Positions 26,382 to 33,950 of a stretch of DNA of 64,000 nt are shown here, piece after piece (positions within the stretch are counted from its first letter, which is position 1; every line of letters starts with the position of its first letter). The stretch comes from Microbacterium aurantiacum (GTDB lineage: Bacteria; Actinomycetota; Actinomycetes; Actinomycetales; Microbacteriaceae), in the NCBI RefSeq assembly GCF_002872075.1, contig NZ_PGGU01000016.1, forward strand, positions 317,009-381,008. Direction: 5' to 3'. The position numbers and the translations under genes were made by a program. The notes under the pieces were generated by a model. It did no database searches, was not told the origin of the DNA, and saw only the letters and a list, made by a program, of their open reading frames with translations.

Positions 26382-26416
26382 CCGCGGGCGAGTAGCAACA
26401 GTCTGTTGCGGCAGGT

Positions 26417-26466
26417 GGGTGGCAGCGTCTCGCTTCGCTCGACGACTGCGCGGTGATCTTCTGATG
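26417..26466 (+). repeat. Inner inverted-repeat block, copy 1
   Basis: Begins GGGTGGCAGCGTCTCGC and ends GATCTTCTGATG; near-identical to the reverse complement of 27073-27124, differing mainly by a two-base length change. It contains the self-complementary GTCTCGCTTCGCTCGAC-like stretch. Confidence 0.8.
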
Positions 26467-26528
26467 TACGCCGTATGAAGAACGTCGTCACTTCGTTTGC
26501 GGAGGGCGCGGCGCGGGTTAGAGGGAGA

Positions 26529-26544
26529 TGTTTCACGTGAAACA
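26529..26544. promoter_or_regulatory. parS: parS site 2
   Basis: Exact TGTTTCACGTGAAACA in the parA-rsmG spacer, inside the region flanked by the long inverted repeats. Confidence 0.95.
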
Positions 26545-26620
26545 GCGCTCGGAGAGACTGGATCAGCGCGTCCGATCGAGTTTCAGACGAGCGGGGATCA
26601 CCACGCCTCCATTGGGCGTA

Positions 26621-26636
26621 TGTTTCACGTGAAACA
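26621..26636. promoter_or_regulatory. parS: parS site 3 (extended palindrome)
   Basis: Exact TGTTTCACGTGAAACA. The symmetry continues four bases on each side (CGTA/TACG), so the palindrome spans 24 bp, 26617-26640. It supplies the last codons and stop of a short degenerate minus-strand reading frame. Confidence 0.95.
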
Positions 26637-26967
26637 TACGGAGTCGTGCAATGCCTGACGGATGAGGTCGCGAGCCTCGGAGATGGCGAGGTCGTTCGCG
26701 TATGACTCCCATCGTTCCAGCGGGGAGATCACCCACTCCCAATGAGGCCGTTGAGGTGCGATCCGCAATAGACGATCCGGTGGAGGCCAGCCGTACTCGT
26801 CGCGCGCACCCACATACGCCGCCGACACTCGCCAGCCCTCATCGCGAGTGCAATACCCGATGCTCGCTCGCCGATTCCAAGATCAGGTAGACCGCATCGA
26901 TCGCGACACTGTTGTCCAGACACGCATCCACGTGCATCCCCGGGCTCGCCGGCAGATCAATCGACAG
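26625..26967 (-). pseudogene. Degenerate reading frame within the parS cluster
   Basis: Two adjoining minus-strand frames look coding but are out of register. Upstream (26967 to 26839) one frame reads LSIDLPASPGMHVDACLDNS then VAIDAVYLILESASEHRVLH before a stop. The next frame (about 26873 to 26625) reads RRASIGYCTRDEGWRVSAAY, then DEYGWPPPDRLLRIAPQ and SPLERWESYANDLAISEARD, ending at a stop inside parS site 3. Both have natural amino-acid composition and no good start, so I read this as a frameshifted or eroded gene. The 67-codon part from a GTG at 26828 could still be translated. Family not recognised. Confidence 0.45.
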
Positions 26968-26993
26968 CTACTCCCCGCGTACATCATCACGCA

Positions 26994-27009
26994 TGTTTCA
27001 CGCGAAACA
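26994..27009. promoter_or_regulatory. parS: parS site 4 (one mismatch)
   Basis: TGTTTCACGCGAAACA: one base off the consensus (T to C in the central CGTG). Probably still a lower-affinity ParB site. Confidence 0.85.
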
Positions 27010-27072
27010 TCTCGCCTCGGGACCACGGCGCTTCCTATCCAACCGAAGCAGTGATGTCCTTCACTCAGCGTG

Positions 27073-27124
27073 CATCAGAAGATCACCGCACGCAGTCGTC
27101 GAGCGAAGCGAGACGCTGCCACCC
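27073..27124 (-). repeat. Inner inverted-repeat block, copy 2
   Basis: Reverse-complement partner of 26417-26466, starting CATCAGAAGATCACCG and ending GACGCTGCCACCC. Confidence 0.8.
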
Positions 27125-27193
27125 CTCTACTCACCACCAATGATGGAGAACCGTCCTGATCACCGACACAGAGGGCGCAGGGATGTCCCCGGA

Positions 27194-27291
27194 GTGAGCA
27201 TCGGGAGGGGCCCGCGAAGCGGGAGGGAACCCGCTCTGCGAACGAAGGGGAGCATCCCGAAGCCCGTTTCTAAGATACCCACCGCACCAAC
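27194..27291 (-). repeat. Dispersed 98-bp repeat, copy 2 (inverted)
   Basis: Reverse complement of copy 1 (26284-26381). On its inner side, from about 27172, it continues with GGGCGCAGGGATGTCCCCG, an extension that copy 1 lacks but the third copy at 58.4 kb has, so copies 2 and 3 share the longer form. Confidence 0.85.
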
Positions 27292-27312
27292 CGACTACCC
27301 GCAAAAGCCCTA

Positions 27313-27328
27313 TGTTTCACGTGAAACA
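27313..27328. promoter_or_regulatory. parS: parS site 5
   Basis: Exact TGTTTCACGTGAAACA, 14 bases beyond the stop of rsmG on its downstream side and outside the inverted-repeat pair. Confidence 0.95.
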
Positions 27329-27341
27329 TCGAAGCCCGGCC

Positions 27342-27968
27342 TCAGCCCCGAACAACCGCCCGAACAACTCGTGTCGTCTCCGGCAGCACACCTTCACCGA
27401 GCACTTCAACGCGAACCCCGGAGAGCCGGAACTTCTTGACCTGCTTCTGCGCCGCCTCGATCTCGTTCGCGGCGTTCATCCCTTTGAGCAAGACTAGCTC
27501 TCCCCCATCGCGCACCAAAGGCGCTGTGATGGGGATGAGTGTGCGCAGAGCACTGACGGCACGTGCGGTGACGACGTCGAAACCCTTGGGACGACCCACC
27601 TCTTCGGCGCGAGCGCGCAGCACCTCGACGTTGTCCAGCCCGAGATCGTTCACCTGCTCATTGAGCCAGGTGACACGACGTTCCATCGGCTCGATGAGCG
27701 TCCAGTGCACATCGGGGCGAGCGATGGCCAGCACGATCCCCGGGAGGCCAGCACCGGAACCGATGTCCGCCACAGACCCGGAGAACAGAGGTGCTGCGAT
27801 CGCACTGTTGAGAATGTGACGGGTCCAGAGTCGTGGGAGTTCAAGCGGGCCGATGAGTCCGCGCTCCTCCCCGACTCGGGCCAGGGCGGCGGTGAAGGAT
27901 CGGGCAAGCTCGACTCTGTCGCCGAACAGATCAGCCGTGACCGCCGGCTCCGCCTCGACTGCGTTCAC
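27342..27968 (-). CDS. rsmG: 16S rRNA (guanine-527-N7)-methyltransferase
   Basis: Methylates G527 of 16S rRNA using SAM. The start at the GTG at 27968 has GGAG eight bases upstream and gives 208 residues, the normal length; the frame is open further through parS site 6, where it would read VSRETS. The SAM-binding motif VADIGSGAGLPGIVLAIARP lies in the middle, preceded by LPRLWTRHILNSAI, and followed by FDVVTARAVSALRTLIPI, all conserved in the GidB family. Standard position between jag and parA in actinobacteria. Confidence 0.95.
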   Translation of the reverse strand: MNAVEAEPAVTADLFGDRVELARSFTAALARVGEERGLIGPLELPRLWTRHILNSAIAAPLFSGSVADIGSGAGLPGIVLAIARPDVHWTLIEPMERRVTWLNEQVNDLGLDNVEVLRARAEEVGRPKGFDVVTARAVSALRTLIPITAPLVRDGGELVLLKGMNAANEIEAAQKQVKKFRLSGVRVEVLGEGVLPETTRVVRAVVRG

Positions 27969-27986
27969 GAGCGATCTCCAGCGGGA

Positions 27987-28002
27987 TGTTTCACGTGAAA
28001 CA
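27987..28002. promoter_or_regulatory. parS: parS site 6 (jag-rsmG junction)
   Basis: Exact TGTTTCACGTGAAACA directly abutting the jag stop codon and 18 bases before the chosen rsmG start. Confidence 0.95.
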
Positions 28003-28497
28003 TCAACGACGGCGGAGAACCGTGTGCCGATCGGCACCTTCGCCGTACGACTCCGAGACGAGGCCCCGCTCGGCGGCGACATCGTGCACGAGCTTGCGCT
28101 CGTAGCTCGACATCGCGGGCAGGGATGCCTGGGATGCTCCCTCGTCCAGCTTCGCAGCCGCAGCATCCACGAGCGTCTCCAACTGACGACGACGTACGTC
28201 GCGGGATCCGCCGATGTCGAGGATGAGGCGCGAGAACGAACCGGTCTTGTTCTGCACGGCGAGACGAGTCAGCTCCTGCAGGGACTGGACGGTGTCGGGT
28301 GCGGAGAGCAGCGCGAGTCCGTCTCCCTCTGCCTCGACCGAGACATATGCCCGACCCTGGCGGACGTCGAGATTGAGGTCGCCATCGATGTCGGCGATGT
28401 CGAGCAGCTCTTCGAGGAAGTCTGCGGCGATGTCGCCTTCGTTCTCGAGCTCGGCCACCGTCGGCTCGGTGTGTGCGGTCACGCTCTCGGTCGTCAT
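28003..28497 (-). CDS. jag: RNA-binding protein Jag/KhpB (KH and R3H domains)
   Basis: A 164-residue RNA-binding protein. Residues about 20-100 form a KH-like domain (DFLEELLDIADIDGDLNLDV, then SAPDTVQSLQELTRLAVQNK), and the C-terminus is an R3H domain with MSSYERKLVHDVAAERGLV and a basic end. It lacks the N-terminal Jag domain of firmicute homologues, as usual in actinobacteria. Its ATG overlaps the yidC stop by four bases. KhpB-type proteins influence cell division and elongation through small-RNA or mRNA binding in other Gram-positives. Confidence 0.93.
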   Translation of the reverse strand: MTTESVTAHTEPTVAELENEGDIAADFLEELLDIADIDGDLNLDVRQGRAYVSVEAEGDGLALLSAPDTVQSLQELTRLAVQNKTGSFSRLILDIGGSRDVRRRQLETLVDAAAAKLDEGASQASLPAMSSYERKLVHDVAAERGLVSESYGEGADRHTVLRRR

Positions 28498-29555
28498 GCG
28501 GTGGGACCCTTCTTCTTCGCGCGCTTCTTACCCACGGGCTGCTGGCGCTTCGGTGTCTCGGCCTTCGCCTTCTCCACGGCCTCGAGCAGACGCTGCTGCT
28601 CGGCCTCGTACACCGACATCGGAACGACCTTGCCGGACGAGTCGATGGCCTTGCCCTTGCGCGCGAGTCGCTCTTCGCGCGCCTTCGCTGCCTCGGAACC
28701 GGGAGTCGGCATCTCACGGATGACGAGGAACTGCTGCCCCATGGTCCACAGGTTCGAGATGAACCAGTACACGACGACACCCAATGGGAAGAAGACACCC
28801 GAGAAGATGAAGCCCAGCGGAAGCACGTAGAGCATGATCTTCTGCATCTGGTACGCCTGGCCCGTCTTGGCCTCCGGCGACAGGTTCTTCGAGATGATCT
28901 GAAGCTGCGTGAAGAACTGCGACCCGATCATGAGGACGACCAGGGTGGCGAGAATGATGATCGCGGTGACGTTCTGCGCGTCCACCGCATTGCCGAGCGT
29001 CTCATGCAGAGACGCACCGAAGACCTTGGCGTCGTAGAACTGTCGCGTGAGATCGGCGTTCAGAAGCCCGACTCCGCCGACACCCCAGCCGGCGTGCTTG
29101 GTCACATCGTTCAGCACGCTGAAGAGGGCGAAGAAGATCGGCATCTGCACCAGCAACGGCAGACAGCTCGACATGGGCGTCGTGCCGTGCTTCTTGTACA
29201 GCGCCATCGTCTCGCGGCTCATGGCCTCGCGAGAGAGCTGATCCTTCTTACCGCGGTACTTCTCCTGAACTTTCCGCAGTTCAGGGGCAATTTCCATCAT
29301 CTTTCGCTGGCTCTTGATCTGCTTCACGAAGAGCGGGATCAGAGCGGCTCGGACGACGATGACGAGACCGACGATCGAGAGCACCCAGGTGATGCCGGAT
29401 GCCGCAGGCAACCCGACGGCCGTGAACAGCGCGTGCCACGCGACGAGGACCAGCTCGACGACCCACTTGAGGGGCCAGAGGATGGTGCTGAGCAGATCGA
29501 ACCCGCCGGCGGCCGGCGGGGGCGAGGTACTTGCGAACAGAAGGTCGAGACCCAC
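28494..29555 (-). CDS. yidC: Membrane protein insertase YidC
   Basis: Inserts and folds membrane proteins, alone or with SecYEG. 353 residues from a GTG at 29555. The Gram-positive-like form lacks the large periplasmic domain. The five-helix core is visible with WPLKWVVELVLVAWHALFTA, QKEKYRGKKDQ-type coiled loop (VQEKYRGKKDQLSREAMSRE), MSSCLPLLVQMPIFFALFSV, and VLPLGFIFSGVFFPLGVVVY. The helix 1 arginine expected in the hydrophilic groove lies in VIVVRAALIPLFVKQIKSQR. The C-terminus is highly basic (KKRAKKKGP), typical for ribosome contact. Confidence 0.96.
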   Translation of the reverse strand: MGLDLLFASTSPPPAAGGFDLLSTILWPLKWVVELVLVAWHALFTAVGLPAASGITWVLSIVGLVIVVRAALIPLFVKQIKSQRKMMEIAPELRKVQEKYRGKKDQLSREAMSRETMALYKKHGTTPMSSCLPLLVQMPIFFALFSVLNDVTKHAGWGVGGVGLLNADLTRQFYDAKVFGASLHETLGNAVDAQNVTAIIILATLVVLMIGSQFFTQLQIISKNLSPEAKTGQAYQMQKIMLYVLPLGFIFSGVFFPLGVVVYWFISNLWTMGQQFLVIREMPTPGSEAAKAREERLARKGKAIDSSGKVVPMSVYEAEQQRLLEAVEKAKAETPKRQQPVGKKRAKKKGPTA

Positions 29556-29558
29556 CGG

Positions 29559-29909
29559 TCAGTCCTTTCGAGCAGGGACGACGAAACCATTCGAGGTCAG
29601 GTCGTGGCGGAAGTGTTCGTGCGGCGGTACGTCATCGACGCCACCGCGGGACCAGGGATTGCATCGCAGGATGCGCCAGGCGGAGAGCAGCGCTCCCCGT
29701 GCGGCACCGTGCTGCTGCACCGCACCTACAGCGTAGGCGGAACAGGAGGGATAGTACGCACAGACGTCTCCATACAGCGGGGAGATCACCTTGCGATAGC
29801 CGGCGAGGAAGCCCAGCACCAGGTTGCGCGGGATCAGCGGGATGCTGCGCACAGCATCCTTCGCCTCAAGATGCCCCGTGCCCACCGATGACTGGGGAAG
29901 GGCCGTCAT
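29559..29909 (-). CDS. yidD: Membrane protein insertion efficiency factor YidD
   Basis: Small membrane-associated protein, 116 residues, that assists YidC-mediated insertion. The family core is PRNLVLGFLAGYRKVISPLY followed by CAYYPSCSAYAVGAVQQHG with three conserved cysteines (one in RCNPWSRGG). An N-terminal extension of about 25 residues is present. Its ATG overlaps the rnpA stop by four bases, and yidC follows three bases after its own stop, so rpmH-rnpA-yidD-yidC-jag reads as one unit. Confidence 0.95.
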   Translation of the reverse strand: MTALPQSSVGTGHLEAKDAVRSIPLIPRNLVLGFLAGYRKVISPLYGDVCAYYPSCSAYAVGAVQQHGAARGALLSAWRILRCNPWSRGGVDDVPPHEHFRHDLTSNGFVVPARKD

Positions 29910-30256
29910 GGTGCCGGCCGATCTGCGTCAAGCCGCCCGAGGCAGCGGTGTACGTCTGCCCGCAGTTCGGCGAAACTCGCCGACGCGGACGCAGGAAGGG
30001 CACGGATGACGACATCCGTGCCCTCGGGGACGAGCTCGAGCGCTTCCGCACAGACGGCTTTGAGCCGCCGTCGAACGGTGTTGCGCACCACAGCCGTACC
30101 CACCTGCTTGCTGATGATGAAGCCGAATCTCGCGACTCTGCTCTCGCCCGTCGACAACATCGAAGTCACGACGCGCGCCCCGCCACAGCGTGAACCACGT
30201 CGAACGACCAGTCGGTAGTCGCTCCCGCGGGTCAGACGATACGGGCGGGCGAGCAC
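29906..30256 (-). CDS. rnpA: Ribonuclease P protein component
   Basis: Protein subunit of RNase P, which matures tRNA 5' ends. 116 residues from a GTG at 30256. The conserved RNA-binding helix is VVRNTVRRRLKAVCAEAL, with the RNR-type motif RNxxRRRLK, and FGFIISKQVGTAV precedes it. Only six bases separate it from rpmH, and it overlaps yidD. Confidence 0.96.
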   Translation of the reverse strand: MLARPYRLTRGSDYRLVVRRGSRCGGARVVTSMLSTGESRVARFGFIISKQVGTAVVRNTVRRRLKAVCAEALELVPEGTDVVIRALPASASASFAELRADVHRCLGRLDADRPAP

Positions 30257-30262
30257 AGCGGG

Positions 30263-30400
30263 CTACGCGGAGAGCTCGGTGCGGCCCTTCGCACGGCGGG
30301 CCGCGAGGATGCCGCGACCGGCACGAGTGCGCATGCGGGCACGGAAGCCGTGCTTCTTGGCGCGACGACGGTTGTTGGGCTGGAAGGTGCGCTTAGTCAT
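30263..30400 (-). CDS. rpmH: 50S ribosomal protein L34
   Basis: A 45-residue, highly basic ribosomal protein: starts [18 protein letters not shown] and ends [11 protein letters not shown], matching the whole family length. A GGAG site lies before the ATG at 30400. It is the first gene of the minus-strand unit running away from oriC. Confidence 0.97.
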   Translation of the reverse strand: MTKRTFQPNNRRRAKKHGFRARMRTRAGRGILAARRAKGRTELSA

Positions 30401-30715
30401 GGAATCACTCCGGGAATACTGCCACCGGGTTCACTGCGACCGGAGACATGGGGAACTGCCAAAAATGGCATAAGTCAACCGACTAAGGGTACGTCTTGGC
30501 GGCGCGCAGAGCAAATCTGCGCACAGCGAGTGACCGCACCCGGCAGGATGCGCACAGCCATTATCCACAACCTGGTCGCCCGCGTGCGCGCAACACGCGC
30601 GCGGAATCTCCAGGGCAGGTTGCCGTTCTCAGCCGCGGTGACTACCGTGGCATCCGAAGTTATCCACAGGGGGGCCGTAGTTTTCCGACCTTCCGCGAGC
30701 CCCGTCCGGAGCACC
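30401..30715. other. rpmH-dnaA intergenic region with two DnaA boxes
   Basis: The divergent spacer holds the rpmH and dnaA promoters. Two perfect DnaA boxes TTATCCACA are at 30561-30569 and 30660-30668, the latter 47 bases before the dnaA start, suggesting autoregulation of dnaA or one half of a bipartite origin. On the minus strand a TTGACT-like -35 hexamer is followed by the inverted repeat TGCCATTTTTGGCA (around 30455-30470), probably part of the rpmH promoter region. No gene is seen. Confidence 0.7.
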
Positions 30716-32107
30716 ATGTCCTCACCTGCCTTGCCCGATGTGCCGATCTGGACGACGGTGCAGGAGCTGCTGGCAGATGATGACCGGGTCACCCCCCAGC
30801 TGCAGGGCTTCCTGAGCCTCGCGGTTCCGGCCGGTGTGATGGGCGCGACGCTGTACCTCGACGTTCCCAACGACCTGACCGCCGCGCAGATCAACAAACG
30901 TCTGCGCCTGCCGATCATGGAAGCCCTCTCCCACATCGGCGAGGAGGTCACCTCGTACCGCGTGGTCGTGAACCATGAACTCATCGAGCAGGCCACGGCG
31001 CCGATCTCGGTCACCGACTTCGGCCGCAGCGAGCAGCCCCGCCCCGAGTCGCCGATGGAGCAGCCGACCCCGATCCGGCACGAGTCGCGCCTCAACCCGA
31101 AGTACACCTTCGACAACTTCGTCATCGGCCAGTCGAACCGGTTCTCGCATGCGGCCGCGGTCGCCGTGGCCGAAGCCCCGGCGAAGGCCTACAACCCGCT
31201 CTTCATCTACGGCGACTCCGGCCTGGGCAAGACGCACCTCCTGCACGCGATCGGCGACTACGCGCAGTCGCTGTACACCGGCGTCAAGGTGAGGTACGTC
31301 TCCAGCGAGGAGTTCACGAACGACTTCATCAACTCGATCGCGAACAACCGAGGCGCGGCCTTCCAGGCGCGCTACCGCGACGTCGACATCCTCCTCATCG
31401 ACGACATCCAGTTCCTGCAGGGACGCGCGGAGACGCAGGAGGCGTTCTTCCACACCTTCAACACGCTCCACGATCACAACAAGCAGGTCGTGATCACCAG
31501 TGATGTCGCACCCAAGCACCTGACGGGCTTCGAGGACCGGATGCGGAGCCGCTTCGAGTGGGGGCTCATCACCGACGTCCAGGCTCCCGACCTCGAGACC
31601 CGCATCGCGATCCTCCGCAAGAAGGCTCAGAGCGAGTCGCTGCACATTCCGGACGAGGTCCTGGAGTACATCGCCACGGTCGTCTCGTCCAACATCCGGG
31701 AACTGGAGGGCGCGCTCATCCGGGTGTCCGCCTTCGCAAGTCTGAACCGCTCGGCACTCGACATCTCTCTCGCCCAGACCGTGCTCCGCGACATCATCGA
31801 CACGGCCGAGGACAACATCATCTCGCCGACCGACATCATCACCGCCACCGCGGGCTACTTCAAGCTCACCGTCGACGACCTGTACGGCTCGAGCCGCTCC
31901 CAGCAGATCGCCACCGCACGTCAGATCGCGATGTATCTGTGCCGCGAACGCACCAGTCTGTCGCTGCCGAAGATCGGTCAGCTGTTCGGCAACCGGGATC
32001 ACACGACCGTGATGTACGCATACAAGAAGATCAGCGAACTCATGAAGGAGCGGCGCTCGATCTACAACCAGGTCACCGAGATCACCACGCAGCTCGGGCG
32101 ACGCTGA
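30716..32107 (+). CDS. dnaA: Chromosomal replication initiator DnaA
   Basis: AAA+ initiator that binds DnaA boxes and opens oriC. 463 residues from the ATG at 30716; the longer open frame upstream runs into the promoter region and is discarded. Domain I spans about residues 1-90 (PIWTTVQELLADDDRVTPQL), with only a short Pro-rich domain II. Domain III has LNPKYTFDNFVIGQSNRFSH, the Walker A GDSGLGKTHLLHAIG and Walker B ILLIDDIQFLQG. Domain IV carries the box-binding signature LFGNRDHTTVMYAYKKI near the C-terminus. A strong terminator follows. Confidence 0.97.
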   Translation: MSSPALPDVPIWTTVQELLADDDRVTPQLQGFLSLAVPAGVMGATLYLDVPNDLTAAQINKRLRLPIMEALSHIGEEVTSYRVVVNHELIEQATAPISVTDFGRSEQPRPESPMEQPTPIRHESRLNPKYTFDNFVIGQSNRFSHAAAVAVAEAPAKAYNPLFIYGDSGLGKTHLLHAIGDYAQSLYTGVKVRYVSSEEFTNDFINSIANNRGAAFQARYRDVDILLIDDIQFLQGRAETQEAFFHTFNTLHDHNKQVVITSDVAPKHLTGFEDRMRSRFEWGLITDVQAPDLETRIAILRKKAQSESLHIPDEVLEYIATVVSSNIRELEGALIRVSAFASLNRSALDISLAQTVLRDIIDTAEDNIISPTDIITATAGYFKLTVDDLYGSSRSQQIATARQIAMYLCRERTSLSLPKIGQLFGNRDHTTVMYAYKKISELMKERRSIYNQVTEITTQLGRR

Positions 32108-32127
32108 CGAGCGAGCGACGAGGCTCT

Positions 32128-32173
32128 GCAGAAGGGGCACGGACATCCGCAGGGGTCTCCGTGCCCCTTCTGC
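32128..32173 (+). terminator. Terminator downstream of dnaA
   Basis: A perfect 16-bp stem, GCAGAAGGGGCACGGA (32128-32143) with its complement (32158-32173) around a 14-base loop, 20 bases after the dnaA stop. It would shield oriC from dnaA transcription. Confidence 0.8.
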
Positions 32174-32584
32174 GTCCCAAGGGGGTCGGCGCGCCGTCGA
32201 TAGATGCCTCTATGCACATGTGGATAACTTGTGGATGGAACCCGTTCACATCGGGACGGATGTGGGCGAATCGGGCCAACCTGTGGATAACTACCCGGTT
32301 GCTCCATTCCCTGTGGATGCCGCCGAACCGCGGATTCCTCAGGGATTCCACAAGTGACAGCCGTGTAGTTCCCTACTCGCGACTACTATCCACCGAGTTA
32401 TCCACAGAATCCACAGCGGTTAACACCGTTAAGGAGTTAACCCTTTGATGAGCGCGATCCGATCACCAGAAGGTGCGAAACCCGGGCGTAGGGAACGACA
32501 GGAGTGTGGGGCTAGCATGGGAAGCCCTGCACACAGGGACCGGATGATGACGGCACATCAGAGAACGATGACAAGGGAGCACCC
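32174..32584. other. oriC: Replication origin oriC (dnaA-dnaN spacer)
   Basis: The dnaA-dnaN spacer contains strict DnaA boxes at 32219-32227 and 32282-32290 (as TGTGGATAA) and 32398-32406 (TTATCCACA), plus weaker ones such as TGTGGATGG (32230-32238), TGTGGATGC (32312-32320) and GAATCCACA (32407-32415). It is the least GC-rich stretch nearby, with a GTTAAC-rich segment at about 32417-32444 that could be the unwinding element. Genes on the two sides run away from it, as expected for an origin. No reading frame of note. Confidence 0.88.
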
Positions 32585-33727
32585 GTGAGGTTTCAGGTCA
32601 ACCGCGATGTCTTCAGCGAGGCTGTGTCGTTCGTCGTCAAGCTTCTGCCCCAGCGCAACCCGCAGCCGATCCTGGCCGGTGTGCTGATCGAGGCGGATGG
32701 CTCGGGCCTCACGCTCTCGGCATTCGACTACGAGGCATCCGCTCGCACGACCATCGAAGCCACGGTCGAAACACCCGGCACGATCCTCGTCCATGGGCGT
32801 CTGCTCTCCGACATCGCCAGCCGCCTGCCGAACGCGCCGATCGACATCGCCGTCGAGGAAGATGGCAGCATCACCGTCACCTGCGGTTCGGCCCGCTTCA
32901 CCCTGGCTGCCATGCCCGTCGAGGAATATCCATCGATCCCCGAGGTCGCCGGTTCCACGGGCGTGGTCCCGGCCGACGACTTCGGCACCGCGATCGCCCA
33001 GGTCGGTTTCGCCGCCTCTCGCGACGATGTCACCCCGGTGCTCACCGGTGTGCAGCTCGAAGTCTCGGGTCAGAGCCTGAGCCTCGTCGCCACCGACCGC
33101 TACCGGGTGTCGCTCCGCGACATCCCCTGGGACGGTGCGGCCGTCGAACAGGCAGCTCTGGTTCCTGCCCGCACGCTGCTCGAGGTCGGGAAGACCTTCG
33201 GTCACGCCGGCACCATCCAGATCGCGTTCTCCGGAGCAGGCGAGCGCGAGATCATCGCTTTCACCGCCGGCAACAAGACGGTCACGTCGTTGCTCATCAA
33301 GGGAAATTTCCCCCCGGTCCGCCGCCTTTTCCCGGAGCAGACCGACCACTACGCGGTCGTCAACACGGCCGACCTCGTCGAAGCCGTCCGCCGAGTGTCG
33401 CTGGTGCTCGACCGCGCAGCTCCGCTGCGATTCACATTCACCAGCGACAGCGTCACGATGGATGCCTCCGGCAACGAGCACGCCCGTGCCTCGGAATCCG
33501 TCGACGCGATCCTCTCCGGTGGCGATGACGTCACTCTCGGACTCAACCCGCAGTACCTGATCGAGGCCCTCGGCGCGGTCAAGAGCGAGTTCGTACGCGT
33601 CACCTTCACCTCGAGCGACAACGCGAACAAGCTCAGCCCGGTGCTGATCACCAGCCAGACCTCCGTGGAGCAGGCCGGTCTCGACTCGTTCAAGTACCTG
33701 CTGCAGCCCAACCTCCTCCTTCGCTGA
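32585..33727 (+). CDS. dnaN: DNA polymerase III beta sliding clamp
   Basis: Ring-shaped processivity clamp, 380 residues, three similar domains. It starts at a GTG at 32585 with AGGGAG upstream (RFQVNRDVFSEAVSFVVKLL), contains VLTGVQLEVSGQSLSLVATD and RYRVSLRDIP in domain 2, and ends with the conserved NPQYLIEALGAV and the final PVLITSQ segment of domain 3. Standard place after oriC. The following gene is not recF, as in many bacteria, nor gnd, as in other actinobacteria, but an inserted two-gene unit. Confidence 0.97.
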   Translation: MRFQVNRDVFSEAVSFVVKLLPQRNPQPILAGVLIEADGSGLTLSAFDYEASARTTIEATVETPGTILVHGRLLSDIASRLPNAPIDIAVEEDGSITVTCGSARFTLAAMPVEEYPSIPEVAGSTGVVPADDFGTAIAQVGFAASRDDVTPVLTGVQLEVSGQSLSLVATDRYRVSLRDIPWDGAAVEQAALVPARTLLEVGKTFGHAGTIQIAFSGAGEREIIAFTAGNKTVTSLLIKGNFPPVRRLFPEQTDHYAVVNTADLVEAVRRVSLVLDRAAPLRFTFTSDSVTMDASGNEHARASESVDAILSGGDDVTLGLNPQYLIEALGAVKSEFVRVTFTSSDNANKLSPVLITSQTSVEQAGLDSFKYLLQPNLLLR

Positions 33728-33741
33728 TCCACAGGATCAGC
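33723..33741. terminator. Short palindrome at the end of dnaN
   Basis: GCTGATCC-ACA-GGATCAGC, an 8-bp perfect stem with a 3-base loop that overlaps the dnaN stop codon. Possible weak terminator separating dnaN from the inserted cohesin gene; the remaining 200 bases up to 33950 show no gene. Confidence 0.45.
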
Positions 33742-33950
33742 AGCACCCGTTCGGCCTTCGCCGTCGCGCCCTGATCGCGACGACCGTCGTTTCGCCGACC
33801 GAGCGCTGATGACTCCCCGCTTTACATCGTCGAAACGCGGAGTCCCTGGCACGAAACATGCCGCTGTCAGAGTGTGCGTACCCGATGAGCACGGCTGCTC
33901 CGAACAGCCGTGCAGCCGCGCTCGTCTTCCTCTGACGAAAGACGCAACGC

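Larger units (their letters stand above)
26217..27341. other. 1.1-kb spacer between parA and rsmG: parS cluster, inverted repeats, gene remnant
   Basis: No intact gene is visible over 1125 bases. It contains parS sites 2-5, two copies of a 98-bp repeat in opposite orientation (26284-26381 and 27194-27291), a second inverted pair further in (26417-26466 and 27073-27124), and a degenerate coding stretch at 26625-26967. Short open frames across the 98-bp repeat are artefacts of the repeat, because the same translation recurs at the third copy at 58.4 kb. Confidence 0.7.

Noticed and set aside
26284..27291. Insertion sequence with transposase
   Set aside because: Inverted repeats are present, but no reading frame inside resembles a transposase; kept only as an element-like structure.
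26911..27439. Plus-strand open frames across the parA-rsmG spacer and into rsmG
   Set aside because: They run through the repeats and antisense to rsmG, with no ribosome-binding site or protein-like composition.
26200..28002. CRISPR array suggested by the recurring 16-mer
   Set aside because: Units are palindromic parS sites at irregular spacing (about 80 to 660 bases), with no uniform spacers and no cas genes.
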